64,000 nt of DNA from NCBI RefSeq assembly GCF_029633865.1, contig NC_079213.1, positions 113,234,421 to 113,298,420 on the forward strand, given 5' to 3'. The notes under the pieces are model-generated. The model was not told the origin of the DNA. It worked only from the letters and a program-made list of their open reading frames with translations, and did not search any database. Positions 52,019 through 62,917 of this stretch are shown here, in pieces. The translations under genes were made by a program, and so were the position numbers. The stretch's first letter is position 1. Each line of letters begins with the position of its first letter. This stretch comes from Lampris incognitus (taxonomy: Eukaryota; Chordata; Actinopteri; Lampriformes; Lampridae).

Positions 52019-52564
52019 CGTTCAGATGCAGGACTCTCAGCCACAACGTCCATCACTGAACAATGTCCTCCTTTAAGTTACAATGCTGCAGACGCCCTCC
52101 CTGGTGCCTTCCATCGTCGGCCGGCGTGTTGGAGACCATCGTCGGGAACATCCAAACCATGAATGCTTTTGTAGTTGAAGGAGAGGAGGAGGTCGGAAGC
52201 ACCCTGAATGCAGATTGTGAACTCGTAGTTCGGTATCAAGAGGGTCCCCAGAAATAAGAGAGATAGTGTCATGGAAACAGCGGAGGAGCGGACAGAGCAG
52301 CCTAGAGGTCTGTCGAGACACAGCACAGAGACGGTATGGTGCAATACTACCATGTACAAATGACAGGGACGGGGCAGTGCATCACAGAACCCCAATTCAC
52401 ACTGTAAAATAACCAGAGGGCACAAACCACATCTTGCATTCGACTCCACGTCTCAGCCGGCCTGGCAGCGTCGGTGTTTGTTTGGCGTTCCTGCCTGCAT
52501 TGATTAAATAACAAACCTACATATTCAGCGATGTATACAAATGGTATTTATTCAGAAGTTAAGT

Positions 52565-53030
52565 GAAGGAGGGCATCCGCGTAGTTAGTGGTCTGTTCTG
52601 TTGCCTGCCACCATGGGGATCGGCAGTTTGAATCCCCATGTTACCTCCTGCTTAGTCGGGCGTCCCCACAGACACAATTGGCCGTGTCTTCGGGTGGGAA
52701 GCCGGATGTGGGTATGTGTCCTGGTCGCTGCACTAGTGCTTCCTCAGGTCGGTCGGGGCGCCTGTTCGGGGGGGGGGGCAACTGGGGGGAATAGCGTGAT
52801 CCTCCCACTCGCTACGTCCCCCTGGTGAAACTCCTCACTGTCAGGTGAAAAGAAGCGGCTGGCGACTCCGCATGTATGGGAGGAGGCATGTGGTAGTCTG
52901 CAGCCCTCCCCGGATCGGCAGAGGGGGTGGAGCAGCAACCAGATGGCTCAGAATAGTGGGGTAATTGGCCGGGTACAATTGGGGAGAGAAAAAAAAGGGG
53001 GGGGGGGGATCCACAAAAAAAAAAGAAAAG
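52565..53030 (+). mobile_element. SINE family S, copy 9
   Basis: Head ggcatccgcgtagttagtgg, weakened B box (gcagtttgaatcc), long A tail interrupted by a G run at 52,995-53,008. It lies downstream of the C2orf72 homologue. Confidence 0.9.
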
Positions 53031-53039
53031 AAAAAGTTT

Positions 53040-55200
53040 TTCAGAATTTGTTTACTTGGACTTACGTAGCCCGTAGCATCTCTGTTTAGTTTCCCGCATG
53101 GAAAACCAGCTGGAGGAGTCCAACCTGGTTTGTAGAGAGAGCCAGCAGACGAATGTGACAAGGCCTGTTTTTTAATTTACCAAGGGATAATGTTAACACC
53201 AGAATTTTGGATTTGGTCAAATATTTCATGGGATTTGGACAATTTGGACACCACAGTAGAACAAGCCGGATGCACATGACTCGACTGTAGGGGGAGATAG
53301 TGCTGAGGGTAAACATCCACTTAGCCTCTGCTGTCAGTAATGTGCCTGCCTGTTTGGGGGGGCTCAACTGTGACAAAATGTGAGGTCAGGGGTCAGAATG
53401 TCCCGTTTCCATGACGTCAGCTGCTAGTAGAGGAGCTGAATCCTGTCTGCTGATGCTGCGTTTCTTTTTCGAAGTGCATATTCTGAAAGTCTTGACCCAC
53501 TTTGAGGCGGGGACGTGAGAGTGGTATGGCACTTACCTCATGCAGTGGCGGAAAATAGAAAATAAGTTGCATTATTTGGTCTGTTTTGGGTTCTGTGATT
53601 CTTTCACGTTGTGCTGGGCGGGGGAACAAAGAGCAATGCCCTCACGGCTGATGCCGTCAGGCGGCAGCAGCCGGTACATAGTGCCTGGCTCATTTGAATG
53701 GTTACCGTCGGTCAGCGTTTTGCCAGGAAAAATGACAGGGTGCATCGTGTTTTCCATCTTCATCATAGCAGCCAGGTGAGGAGGAAGAAGGCAGGTAGTG
53801 TTGAGTTTGAAGAAGTGAAGGTGTTGTGTCCAACCAGCAGATATGACGGAACAAGCTGGGGGAAGACCTTCACCAACACACAGTACTGCATCAACAAGTA
53901 AAACTCAGGTTCTACCAGGTTTCGTCCCTGACACAACAGCCCTGCTGACTCTCAGTCATTTGGAATGGAGCTCAGCCCACACTCACCAGGTTCACCTTAG
54001 CTGTCAGTAATTTCAACAAACAATGATTATCTTTAGATTTGTAGCTTTAAGTCGATGCAAAAACTTGGCCTTAAACAACACGAGGTGCTCAAGACTCTCC
54101 TATCTTCTTTCTTTCCCGTCACTTACATGGTACATCGTACATCTTAGTACAGTGTGGTCGCCGTTCGGTCACGACACAGTCAATAGAGTCTGTTGTTCTG
54201 TTTGCAAACAGACACGTTGGGTGATGTAGTACACAGCTTCAGCTTGGCTTCCCAGTATATATGTACTTATGAAAAAGGTTTGGGGGGTGGAGAGTGAGGT
54301 GGTTTCTCTCTTAGGTCAGGCGTGAGCTGCTTTGACTTCAACAGGTGTTGGTGTTTTTTTTAGCTTCTTCCCACTGACGTCAGACTACCTTTTTGGTGCT
54401 ACATCAGCGACTGTGCAGCAAATGTGAAAGTTTCCCCTGTAGGGGCAGCAGTGAAAGCGGGTTTGCTGAAGTTATCTGAGCCAGTGTTTGAGTCAGGTCC
54501 AGTATTGACGGGTATTGCAGGGTTTCATCTGGTAGAAGTCATGCAGACATGTCTACAGTTCAAAAATGTGATCATAGTTTAAATATTCTTAAAAATGTTA
54601 TACGACCAATCAGAGAGGAACTTATGTAAGAAAGGTTTATATAGAGCAGGTTCGGGTGGCGTAAAGGTCCTGTAATTGTTTGTCTTTGTCATTAATTGTC
54701 AAAGTATAATGTAATGCACATTTACACTGCATTTGCTCAAAGTGTTTGTTGACATAGCAATGCCAGTAGTCTTATATTGTCCTGCCCATCAGCTGATTGA
54801 AGGATCTGAGTAGGATGCAGTAAGACTTAAGGTTTTATTAGAGACGCTGCTAAATGTGATGTTTAAGAACGTAGCCTGTGAATTTTGCTTGTGCCTTAGA
54901 TGAACAGTATTCACAATTGCACTAATACACTAACACAAGACATGTAATATTTTGTCTATTAGTCTTTAATGAATCTGTTAGCTGTTTATTTTGTAATTAT
55001 TTTAATATTATAAATTTTGAAATAAATATAACATACCGAAACTTTGTTGTTTGAGTGGGAAGCGTGATGTATTATGTGGAAAACATGAAACTACTGCTAT
55101 TCCTTTTTCACTGGGTCGGAGTAAAACAGCTTTGGGTATCAAAGTACTGAGATCCAGTGGCGAGGCAGAGACTTGCTCTTTTATTTGCCTTTGGAGCAAT
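53040..55200. other. intergenic stretch without recognised features
   Basis: Unique-looking sequence of mixed composition. I found no convincing exon, repeat family or RNA gene. Confidence 0.5.
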
Positions 55201-55205
55201 CGACG

Positions 55206-55671
55206 CTGTGCATAACTGTAGTCCACGGACTTCCGGTTTCTACTGCTGCGGTCATACCAGTTTCCTGTTTGTTGGCGTGTGCTGTTGACTATGGCATGTT
55301 TTTCGCGATGCCTGCGAGATTTACCATGGATAAATGTCAACCACATGCACACACCTGTCCACACACCTTCACCTGCACCTACCAGCAAACGGCTGAAAAG
55401 TTTCAAGTTGTACATAATTATGTCCACAATAATGAGGATGAGTATCCTCTTCCTCATAATTGAAAACAACTTGAAACTTTTCAGCCGTTTGCTGGTAGGT
55501 GCAGGGGAAAGTGTGTGGACAGCTGTGTGCACGTGGTTGACATTTATCCATGGTAAATCTCGCAGGCATCGCGAAAAATATGCCATTGTCAACAGCCCAT
55601 GCCAACAAACAGGAAACTGGTATGACCGCAGCAGTAGAAACCGGAAGTCAGTGGACTACAGTTATGCACAG
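55206..55671. mobile_element. 466-bp near-perfect palindrome built from two ISL2EU-type 5' ends
   Basis: The left arm from ctgtgcataactgtagtcca is mirrored to the right end at 55,671, and the arms pair almost to the centre near 55,440. Each arm contains a terminal-repeat-like block (acttccggtttc ... cataccagtttcctgttt) shared with the ISL2EU ends at 56,144 and 62,917. Each also carries a start-codon block reading MACFSRCLRDLPWINVNH (left arm), homologous to the first exon of the neighbouring SWIM/YqaJ gene (MSLFTRCLRDLPKINLVD). The palindrome is thus two inverted copies of one transposon end. Confidence 0.88.
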
Positions 55672-56143
55672 AGCCAGAGTCCCGACACGGTGGCCACACC
55701 GCCAGCCCAGCCCCCAACATTGTCCTGGTCACACAAAAACTGAAAACAAAACACAGCACAACCACAATAACCAAAACATGAACACAACATCACTAAAACC
55801 ACAATTTTAACATAAACGTTAACAGTCCCATGAGCCCTTGCGCTCCCCCAGCGCAGAACCGTCGACAGTCAGAGTGACCGCCTTCTCCGGTCGCTACAAT
55901 ATTATGTATGTCAGATAAATATGTTTGTATGATTACCACATAATCTATGCGTTTAGATAAAGAAAAGAACACAACACTGCTATCTGCAAAACATTCCCTT
56001 GGCCTTTCCAAAATTAATTATATTGTAAAATATAGAAATATCCACACAAACAGCCTAATTATCCGCATATACGTAATGACTATATGGAACAATAGTTAAT
56101 GTTACATTTTCTCATTTAGCTGGCGCTCTTATAGAAAGCAACA

Positions 56144-56198
56144 GACGAACTTCCGCTTTCGCCACAAGTCGGCATACCAGTTTCCTGTTTACTTCCCG
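56144..56198 (+). repeat. ISL2EU left terminal inverted repeat
   Basis: About 55 bp, pairing with 62,860-62,917 with few mismatches and a small indel in the G/C run. Confidence 0.85.
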
Positions 56199-56218
56199 TC
56201 TCTCCGCATCGCCTGCAA

Positions 56219-59200
56219 ATGTCACTCTTTACGAGATGTCTCCGAGATCTGCCAAAAATAAACCTAGTCGATGTCCACCGCATCGTCGATGCCCGTTCCT
56301 CTGCCCTCAGAAGGAAGCTGGAAAGGGGATTCAAACTGTATATATCAAGTTATCTGCACAACTACGAGGGTAAGTAGACAATGTGATATTAAACGTTAAT
56401 CTGCCGGCCGGCCAGCTAACATTAGTTAGCGACGGGCTAATTTATAGCTTTGGGTTTGCTTACAGTGTTAGCTTGTTTTTCTTCATTTCAAACACAAGTT
56501 GTTCGTTGTTGCACCAACGGCACTAACTTTCTGCCCCTCTCTCGGTTTCTAACAAGGACCAGGGCGCAGGTGAAGTGATTGCCAGAGCATTGGGCTACAG
56601 GTCCATGAGAAAATCGGAGAAGCCTCACAGTTTGAGTGTATGACGAAGCTAGAATTGATAAGCTAACCGTTATAAGCTTGTTATAACCCGGTGTTCCTGA
56701 AGAGTCAGCTGAGGTCATGCATGTTTAATGTAACTCTTAAATCTCTACATAATGGAAAGAGTGGCTAGAGTTGGCAGGTAAGTTTACCTAGCTGGTCACC
56801 ACTGGGTTAATACCGTCCGCTCAGCCACCCCTGGTCTGGGGCAGGCTGGGGACTGAGCGCTCGACCTGCCCCCTCCCTCCCTCAACTCCCTCCCCAACTC
56901 CCTCCCCGAGCTCATCATCGGACACTGCTGCGGGCTGACTCACCTCTTCAGACTTCATCTGTGATTTATGTGATTTATGATGTTTGTTTTTCTTGCCCTT
57001 TTGTATCTGTCCAAGTGGGAGAGTACTGCTGGCGTAGTGTGTGGCTGCCGCTTCTCCCTCTCATAGCCCCCCTTCCCATCCACCCCTGTATGTCTTCTCC
57101 CTCCCCCTTCCCATCCACCCCTGTATGTCTTCTCCCTCCCCCTTCCCATCCACCCCTGTATGTCTTCTCCCTCCCCCCTTCCCATCCACCCCTGTATGTC
57201 TTCTCCCTCTCGTAGCCCCCCTTCCCATCCACCCCTGTATGTCTTCTCCCTCTGGTAGCCCCCCCTTCCCATCCACCCCTGTATGTCTTCTCCCTCCCCC
57301 CTTCCCATCCACAAGCGCTATATAAGATTGATTTATTATTATTAATACGTTCTTGTTAATTTTTTGGTCATCAGTTCTTTTTGCATGTGTTCTTGTGCCA
57401 CTCACTGATGTTATTAGCTACAGTTTACCTCAACTTGGTCATTCATTTAAGTTGTAGTCTGGTGTTAAAGGTGTTAGGCTATCATGATTCAAATGAAAAC
57501 GATTATGCATCATGATCTAGTGCAGCTGACATATTGTACAACATACTCTAACATATAGAAGTACATAACATTTGGTCTGTGATTATAGAATAATATTAGA
57601 TATAAAAATTATTTAAAAACCAAGATTGTGTCCTAAAGTAATGATTAAACAATGAAACAAGCTAAGATAAATAAGTATTTACTATGACACTTTACTTTTG
57701 CAGGTGGTGCTGAAAGAGTCCAGTCCCGTGGAGCTGATGCATCACAGTTGCACGTGTGTGGCTGGAACAGCATTATGCAACCACTGTGTTGCTTTGCTGT
57801 TCCAGTCAGCACATTACTCACAACTGAAGGTGTCAGTGCCCCCCCCCCCCCCCCCCCGTGCTAAACTGTACCAAGGGAGAACGGCAATGGCAAGTCAAGA
57901 AAAAAGGTATATTAACCTGTTGCATTATAGTTATACATCTGTTGGCGATATTTTCTAAACTATACCCTGCCTAACTTGAGAGGGTATAAAGCCAGGCCCT
58001 GTGGGTAAGAGGTCTGTGCTGTCTGCTAAACCAAAGTGTAGAGCAACAACAGAGGGTGTAAGGCAAAACCTGAATATTGTAGATTTATTACAATATGCTA
58101 CATGAATGTTTGAATGAAAATATGTGTACGCCACTTATATAAGTTTTATGCTCCACACAGGAGCACACTCTGCAAAGGCCTCCGTGGGGATCTACCTGAT
58201 CTTTCCGCCCTGCGGGTGAGTAGGGATGTAACAATATCAGATTTCCCAGTATGGTACGATATGATATCAACCGAAATATCATGGTATACAATATTTCACG
58301 ATTTTAAAATGTTTCCCCTTTTAATTAAACATACTATGGCCCATCGAAAATACAAACAAGTATTCTGCTTTGAAGAAAAAAAAACTTTATTGAACTGAAA
58401 CTAATATGAGAACCTTTACACAAGGATCCTCCATGATGAATTTATGTGCGGTGTGCGGCGCTATGCATGATGTGCAACGTGTTGTGGGCATGATATTATA
58501 GGGAAAGCTTATGGTACTATAATTGTGGTTGTTTGATATTGTGATATATTGTTAAACGATATTGTTACACCCTTCAGTGACAGAGGTGTATAAAGATTTC
58601 TCCGCAGCTGAGGCGCCGATGATATGCAGCATGGGCATCAGCTGTGAAGTTCCTCTGGTTGACTCTGCCCTTGGCAAGGTTCAAGCCGGAAGTCGAGTGT
58701 GCTACCAGAGCACAAAGTTCATGTACTGAATGGCATCAGCTAAGGAGGCCTAGACTGACTGCCTCATGTTTCAGGGAGATCTGTCAAGTTAGAGTGAACT
58801 CTGAAGAAGGTCTGGCTGACCGGATACTGCAAGGGACCTGTCGAGACGGCTGCTATGAAGAGGGGGCTCGAAATGGAGGCAGATGCTGCTATCTGGGAGT
58901 ATTGCCAGATGAAGAGGGTCAACATCTCCCGATGGGTTAATCTTCGACCCTTCAGCGCCATGTCACTTTGGTCTGATTAAGATGAAGTGCCCGAATGTTA
59001 AGAGCTATGTTGACTGCCCGTATCTCCAAATGAAGTCAGGCAAACTGGAGCTAAAACAAAGACATGCTTACTACTGGCAAGTACAGAGGCAGATGCTAAT
59101 AACTGGATGAACTGGTGTGATGTTGTATTCTCAGCCGAAAAAGACATACTAATTCAAAGAATATACAGAGACAGTGATGTGTTAGAGGCGATCAGAGAGG

Positions 59201-59247
59201 AAGTAGACAGGTTTTATTTCCATGTCTACATGCAGAAATGCCTGTAA
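56219..59247 (+). pseudogene. SWIM zinc-finger / YqaJ-type nuclease gene of ISL2EU, decayed
   Basis: Recognisable exons: 56,219-56,369 (MSLFTRCLRDLPKINLVD ... YISSYLHNYEG), 56,570-56,637 (GEVIARALGYRSMRKSEKPH), 57,704 to about 57,906 (the SWIM finger, with SCTCVAGTALCNHCVALLF holding CxC...CxH), 58,161-58,215 (STLCKGLRGDLPDLSALR), 58,578-58,700 (TEVYKDFSAAEAPMICSMG) and 58,700-59,247 (the YqaJ region: SSCTEWHQLRRPRLTAS, GLIKMKCPNVKSYVDCPYL, HAYYWQVQRQMLITG). In the last part the frame shifts, about 100 codons expected between the last two blocks are missing, and a TGA follows QMLITG. The family's LLEIKCP nuclease block reads LIKMKCP here (58,979-58,981), so the acidic residue is lost. A C run near 57,841-57,857 also disturbs the frame. 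Not expected to make a working nuclease. Confidence 0.75.
57066..57312. repeat. 36-bp minisatellite, about 7 units
   Basis: The unit is cccttcccatccacccctgt plus atgtcttctccctccc; some units carry a cgtagc or ggtagc insertion. It lies in an intron of the SWIM/YqaJ gene. Confidence 0.93.
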
Positions 59248-59456
59248 TGTTTCAAGATTGAGATAATATCCAATCAAATATTGTATGATATATGTAAATA
59301 TGTTATGCATCTTTTTAACTTTCACTGTTAATGGTAGATGTTTTTCATGATCAATAACACTGCCGTAACACCATGTTAACACAATAAAAGTGTAAATTGG
59401 CTGAGTGACTCCTGCTCTCTTTTTAATTAAGTTGACCTAAGTCTCCCATTTTCATG

Positions 59457-59757
59457 ATAACTGTAGAACTTGAGGGGCAGTTCACCAAACTTAATAAAAT
59501 CCCCCTTACCCAGAGTGCTATCCATCCATCCAGCCAGATTATATTGGTGTGATTTGCTTAGTTTTAGATATCTATAAACTCTTCTCAGGCATAGTGCCAC
59601 TCAGCTCCATTGTGAGTGACGGCAGATATCTCAAACTAAGCAAATCACAACAAAATAATCTGGATGGATGGATAGATAGCGCTCCGGATAAGGACAAAAA
59701 TGTTTTTGATGAATTTTGGGTGAACTGCCCCTTCAACGATGACAACTGTACAACTTA
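59457..59757. mobile_element. foldback MITE between the two ISL2EU genes
   Basis: Outer arms aggggcagttcaccaaactt versus tgaattttgggtgaactgcc, and inner arms ccatccagccagattatatt, gtgatttgcttagttttaga versus tctcaaactaagcaaatcac, aataatctggatggatgg. The whole 300 bp folds back. It has a cggataagg/ttacccag core typical of a common fish MITE. Non-coding. Confidence 0.78.
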
Positions 59758-59992
59758 ACAATGACAACTGTAACTGAATTATTATATGACCATGATTGTG
59801 ATTATTAGAATATTTTTTTTTATTAAGTTGCACCTTCAAGTTCTCATGAAACACACAGTCAAAAGACAATTTATCAAAGACAATTTACCAATTAAAAATG
59901 GTAAGGAATTCATAAGAAAAGTTTATGTTTAACACAGCAAAACATAATTAATTTCAAGTTCCTCAGAAGAGGTAGTAGATATGGCTAAAATT

Positions 59993-60751
59993 TCAATTTT
60001 CATATCTCCATTTCTTGACCAGTGGTCCATTTTGGTAATTTGAGAGGAGGCATGCAACTGTGAATAGTTGATTTATGCTCCCTGAGATGGAGAGAGGAAT
60101 AGTGGTATCAAAGAGTTTATTCTCTTTAACTCTTCTGATCATCCTCTTGACGCGCACCCTTAAACGGGCAATGGACTGCGTCTTCAGAACATTCACCTCT
60201 GGAATCTGGGTCCTCTTGGAGAGGAAGGCAGGACGATGAACAGTAATCCCAGGCACAAGGTCATCCACCGAGAATCTCTTGTCAACCATGATGGCCATGT
60301 CAGGTGTTAAGAGTGACATAATCCCTGACTGACGAAACACCTCCTTGTCACTCATGGAACCCTCAAAGAGTGCTGACACAAAAGTCAGGGCTCCGTGAGG
60401 GGACATGCCCACTATAGCCTTGAAGGTGCAGTGGGACTTGTAGGTGGAGAAAACTTCACTCTGGAGGAGCAGGGATGAAGGTGTTTGACACTGTAGCTCT
60501 GTGCAGTCAAGGACTACTTGTGTGTTACTGTAGCCACCATCAAAGTCATGTGGAAGACTGGCCTTCACAGCTGCAGGGGACATCCATATACAGACCGAGC
60601 CCAGTAGGCTGTAGAGGAAGTTGGTCCAGGTTACGATTATTCGGCTGACTGTTGCTCGGTGGATGTTAAATCTATGGCCCAGCTCCCTCTGCGTACAGCC
60701 GGTGGACAGGTATGTCAGGAAAAGGAAGAGCTCATCTATCGGCAGCAGTTT
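59993..60751 (-). CDS. ISL2EU transposase exon 3 (DDE domain)
   Basis: Acceptor acatttctctccccag. It encodes [20 protein letters not shown] onward to [16 protein letters not shown] and a stop. It is 252 codons plus stop. Confidence 0.85.
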   Translation of the reverse strand, partial: KLLPIDELFLFLTYLSTGCTQRELGHRFNIHRATVSRIIVTWTNFLYSLLGSVCIWMSPAAVKASLPHDFDGGYSNTQVVLDCTELQCQTPSSLLLQSEVFSTYKSHCTFKAIVGMSPHGALTFVSALFEGSMSDKEVFRQSGIMSLLTPDMAIMVDKRFSVDDLVPGITVHRPAFLSKRTQIPEVNVLKTQSIARLRVRVKRMIRRVKENKLFDTTIPLSISGSINQLFTVACLLSNYQNGPLVKKWRYEN

Positions 60752-62831
60752 CTGGGGAGAGAAATGTTTAATGAGTGTTAGTTCAAAATCATCCTTTTCA
60801 TGCTCCATACTTTATGTGAGTGTGTGTGTGTGTGTGGGGGGGGTACTTACAGTTGGTCTGGTTAAAGGGCTTTCAGTTGTCGTGCTAGTGGCATAGGTTT
60901 TCCTTGCTCTGGTGACCCTAACTATTTTGGCTGTTGCTGCCTCGATCAGGTTCCAAAATGCCATCAGATGCTCGTATGAGGGGAATCTTAAATAGATAGA
61001 TATATTAATTGGAATTAGTTGTTGTACAAGTTCAAGAATATAATTAATAATAATAATAATACATTTTATTTGTGGGCAGCTTTCAGAGCACTCAAGGACA
61101 CCTTACAGAACACAGTTAAAAAAAACAAGCAGCGCTGTTTCAGACAGCATAAAATCAAAACAAAGCAGGATAGACAATAAAAAGTTAACACAACAGATAA
61201 GTATAAAATCATCATCTGCACAAAACTCAATGAAGCGTGGATCAGACTTAATATGCCAGTTTGAAAAGGTGCATTTTGAGATGGGATGTGAAGGTTGAAA
61301 GAGAGTCAGTGTTGTGAATATCTTGTGGGAGAGACTTCCATAGGCGGGGGGCAGAACGACTGAAGGCTCTAGTTCCCATGGTAGTCCAGCGGGCCAATGG
61401 TGTAGTGAACTGGAGAGCAGAAGAGGATCTGAGAGTGCGGGAGGGCGTGTGGATATGAAGGAGTTCATAAAGATATGAAGGAGCTAGGTTATTAAGGGCC
61501 TTCAAGGTGAGGGGCAGGATCTTGAAGTCAATACGGTATTTAACAGGGAGCCAAAGGAACTGCTGAAGAACAGGAGTGATGTGACCTATGGAAGGAGTTC
61601 TGGTGATGATATGGGCAGCTGAATTCTGGACCAGTTGGAGTTTATGAAGACACTTGAGGGGAAGACCAAAGATGATAGAATTACAGTAGTCAGTACAGGA
61701 TGTTACCAGGGTGTGAGTGAGTATGGCGGTGCTGTTAGGTGTAAGTGACGGGTGAAGATGATTAATATTGCGTAGGTGGAAGTATGCAGACCGAGCAACA
61801 ACGTTGATGGGAACTTCAAAAGACAATGTGCTGCCCAGGATGACACCCAATCAAGATGCCATAGACAAAATAAAAACAATAATACACCGAAAGAGACAGT
61901 ACATTTAGAATATTTACAGTCAGGAATTTAACACAGACACACAAGAAATACACAATCATATACACTAATGCAAGGGCCTGAGAGGGCACAGTCATTACCA
62001 GTGTTTGGGGAGTAACTAGTTACATGTAAATGAGTTGCATAATTACAAAATACATATAATTGTAGTCCATAACAGTTACTGAGAAAAAATGTGTAACCTG
62101 TAATATTTGAAAAGTAACCTTCCCAACACTGGTCATTACTTAATGCAATCAGTTAGACTAGATGTTGATCTTACGACTATTAGCTAGGTGGGGTTGTTAT
62201 GGATTTCTTACCTGGTGTAAAACCTGATGTCTTCTGGCGACGAAGCAAACCGCCGGAGTCCAAACGAGTTTTGCAGATGATATGTTTGGAGCTGCTGTCT
62301 CAGCTCCTCGATTTCCCTCAACATATCTTCATACTGCTCCCGGTCCACACACACGGTGCGGCTGGCCCCGTAGTCGTGTTCCACGACCATCGGGACCATG
62401 ATTGGGACGGGTTGCTCGGCCTCCTCCTCGGGCTCCGGGCCAGGTTCCGGACTAGATGGTAGAGTTCGGCGCTCCCAAACACCGGCACGTGTCTTGTTGG
62501 TGTAGTTGTTCCACTCGAACAATGATGGGACGGAGCTTGCTGCTAAAATCCGTCTACCCTTGGCAGTATTGAGGATTTGATTATCCTCGAAATGTCGGCT
62601 GCATACCTTGCTGTGTGGGGTCACCGAAAACCCCGTCCTCCTAATTTTGTGCAGCCACTGCGCGCGAAGGCCGGTGTTTTTCGGGAAGCGGTGGAAGCTC
62701 AAATCGCCGTTATATCGACTCGAAGCCGAGCAAAGTGGCACACAGCAGTGCTCATTAGAGCCACTCACAGTTCTTTGAAACTTGTACAAATCACGCACGT
62801 TGTACTTCTTTCTTTTCCGTACAGCACTCAT
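59993..62831 (-). CDS. ISL2EU transposase (THAP + DDE domain), 504 aa in three exons
   Basis: The exons are 62,212-62,831, 60,851-60,986 and 59,993-60,751; phases 2 and 0 join exactly and the frame is open throughout. The THAP zinc finger (about residues 28-108) has C29/C30, C34, W59, C77, H80 and a VPSLF end. A Glu-rich linker and a short coiled coil ([19 protein letters not shown]) follow. The C-terminal half is a DDE_4-type transposase: an HTH-like [20 protein letters not shown], catalytic Asp in VVLDCTELQ (D334), Asp in GSMSDKEVF (D387), and [12 protein letters not shown], where the family normally has VERAI. The expected catalytic Glu is therefore Lys454 (60,146-60,148). The protein would bind transposon ends but probably could not cut. 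Exon 1 is preceded by a compact start region inside the right terminal repeat. The large first intron carries an L2 fragment. Confidence 0.85.
60851..60986 (-). CDS. ISL2EU transposase exon 2
   Basis: The acceptor is tctatctatttaag and the donor CCAACT|GTAAGT. It encodes [20 protein letters not shown] then [20 protein letters not shown]. It is 136 nt, phase 2 to 0. Confidence 0.82.
61045..61855 (-). mobile_element. L2 LINE fragment (RT C-terminal part)
   Basis: The minus strand is open for about 200 codons: [80 protein letters not shown] and [18 protein letters not shown]. This is the RT C-terminus of L2/CR1-type LINEs. The 3' end (atttgtgggcagctttcaga, aataat repeats) is at 61,045. Inserted in intron 1 of the ISL2EU transposase gene; strongly 5'-truncated, with the frame still open. 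Confidence 0.87.
62212..62831 (-). CDS. ISL2EU transposase exon 1 (THAP domain)
   Basis: ATG at 62,831; donor ACACCAG|GTAAGA. 206 codons plus two bases. Begins [20 protein letters not shown], and the basic N-terminus may be a nuclear localisation signal. Confidence 0.85.
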
Positions 62832-62859
62832 CTCGCTCTTTGCGGCGACCGAGGCGGGC

Positions 62860-62917
62860 CGGGAAGTAAACAGGAAACTGATCTGCCGACTTGTGGGGGG
62901 GAAAGCGGAAGTTCGTC
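62860..62917 (-). repeat. ISL2EU right terminal inverted repeat
   Basis: cgggaagtaaacaggaaact ... gaaagcggaagttcgtc, the inverse of the left end. Confidence 0.85.

Larger units (their letters stand above)
56144..62917. mobile_element. ISL2EU-family DNA transposon, 6.8 kb, two convergent genes
   Basis: The terminal inverted repeats are 56,144-56,198 (gacgaacttccgctttcgcc ... agtttcctgtttacttcccg) and 62,860-62,917. Inside are a plus-strand SWIM/YqaJ-type gene starting at 56,219 and a minus-strand THAP-DDE transposase gene starting at 62,831. A transposase paired with a YqaJ-exonuclease-like protein is the hallmark of ISL2EU elements (family knowledge from memory). An L2 fragment, a foldback MITE and minisatellites are nested in it. 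A clean target duplication was not identified. Confidence 0.83.

Noticed and set aside
55008-55592. 194-codon minus-strand frame at 55 kb as a new gene
   Set aside because: It runs through both arms of the palindrome and therefore contains the same exon-like block in sense and antisense. It is an artefact of the inverted ISL2EU end.
56961-57405. Repetitive open frames (GGWEGG / SPSPFPSTPVCLL types)
   Set aside because: They are the six-frame image of the 36-bp minisatellite.
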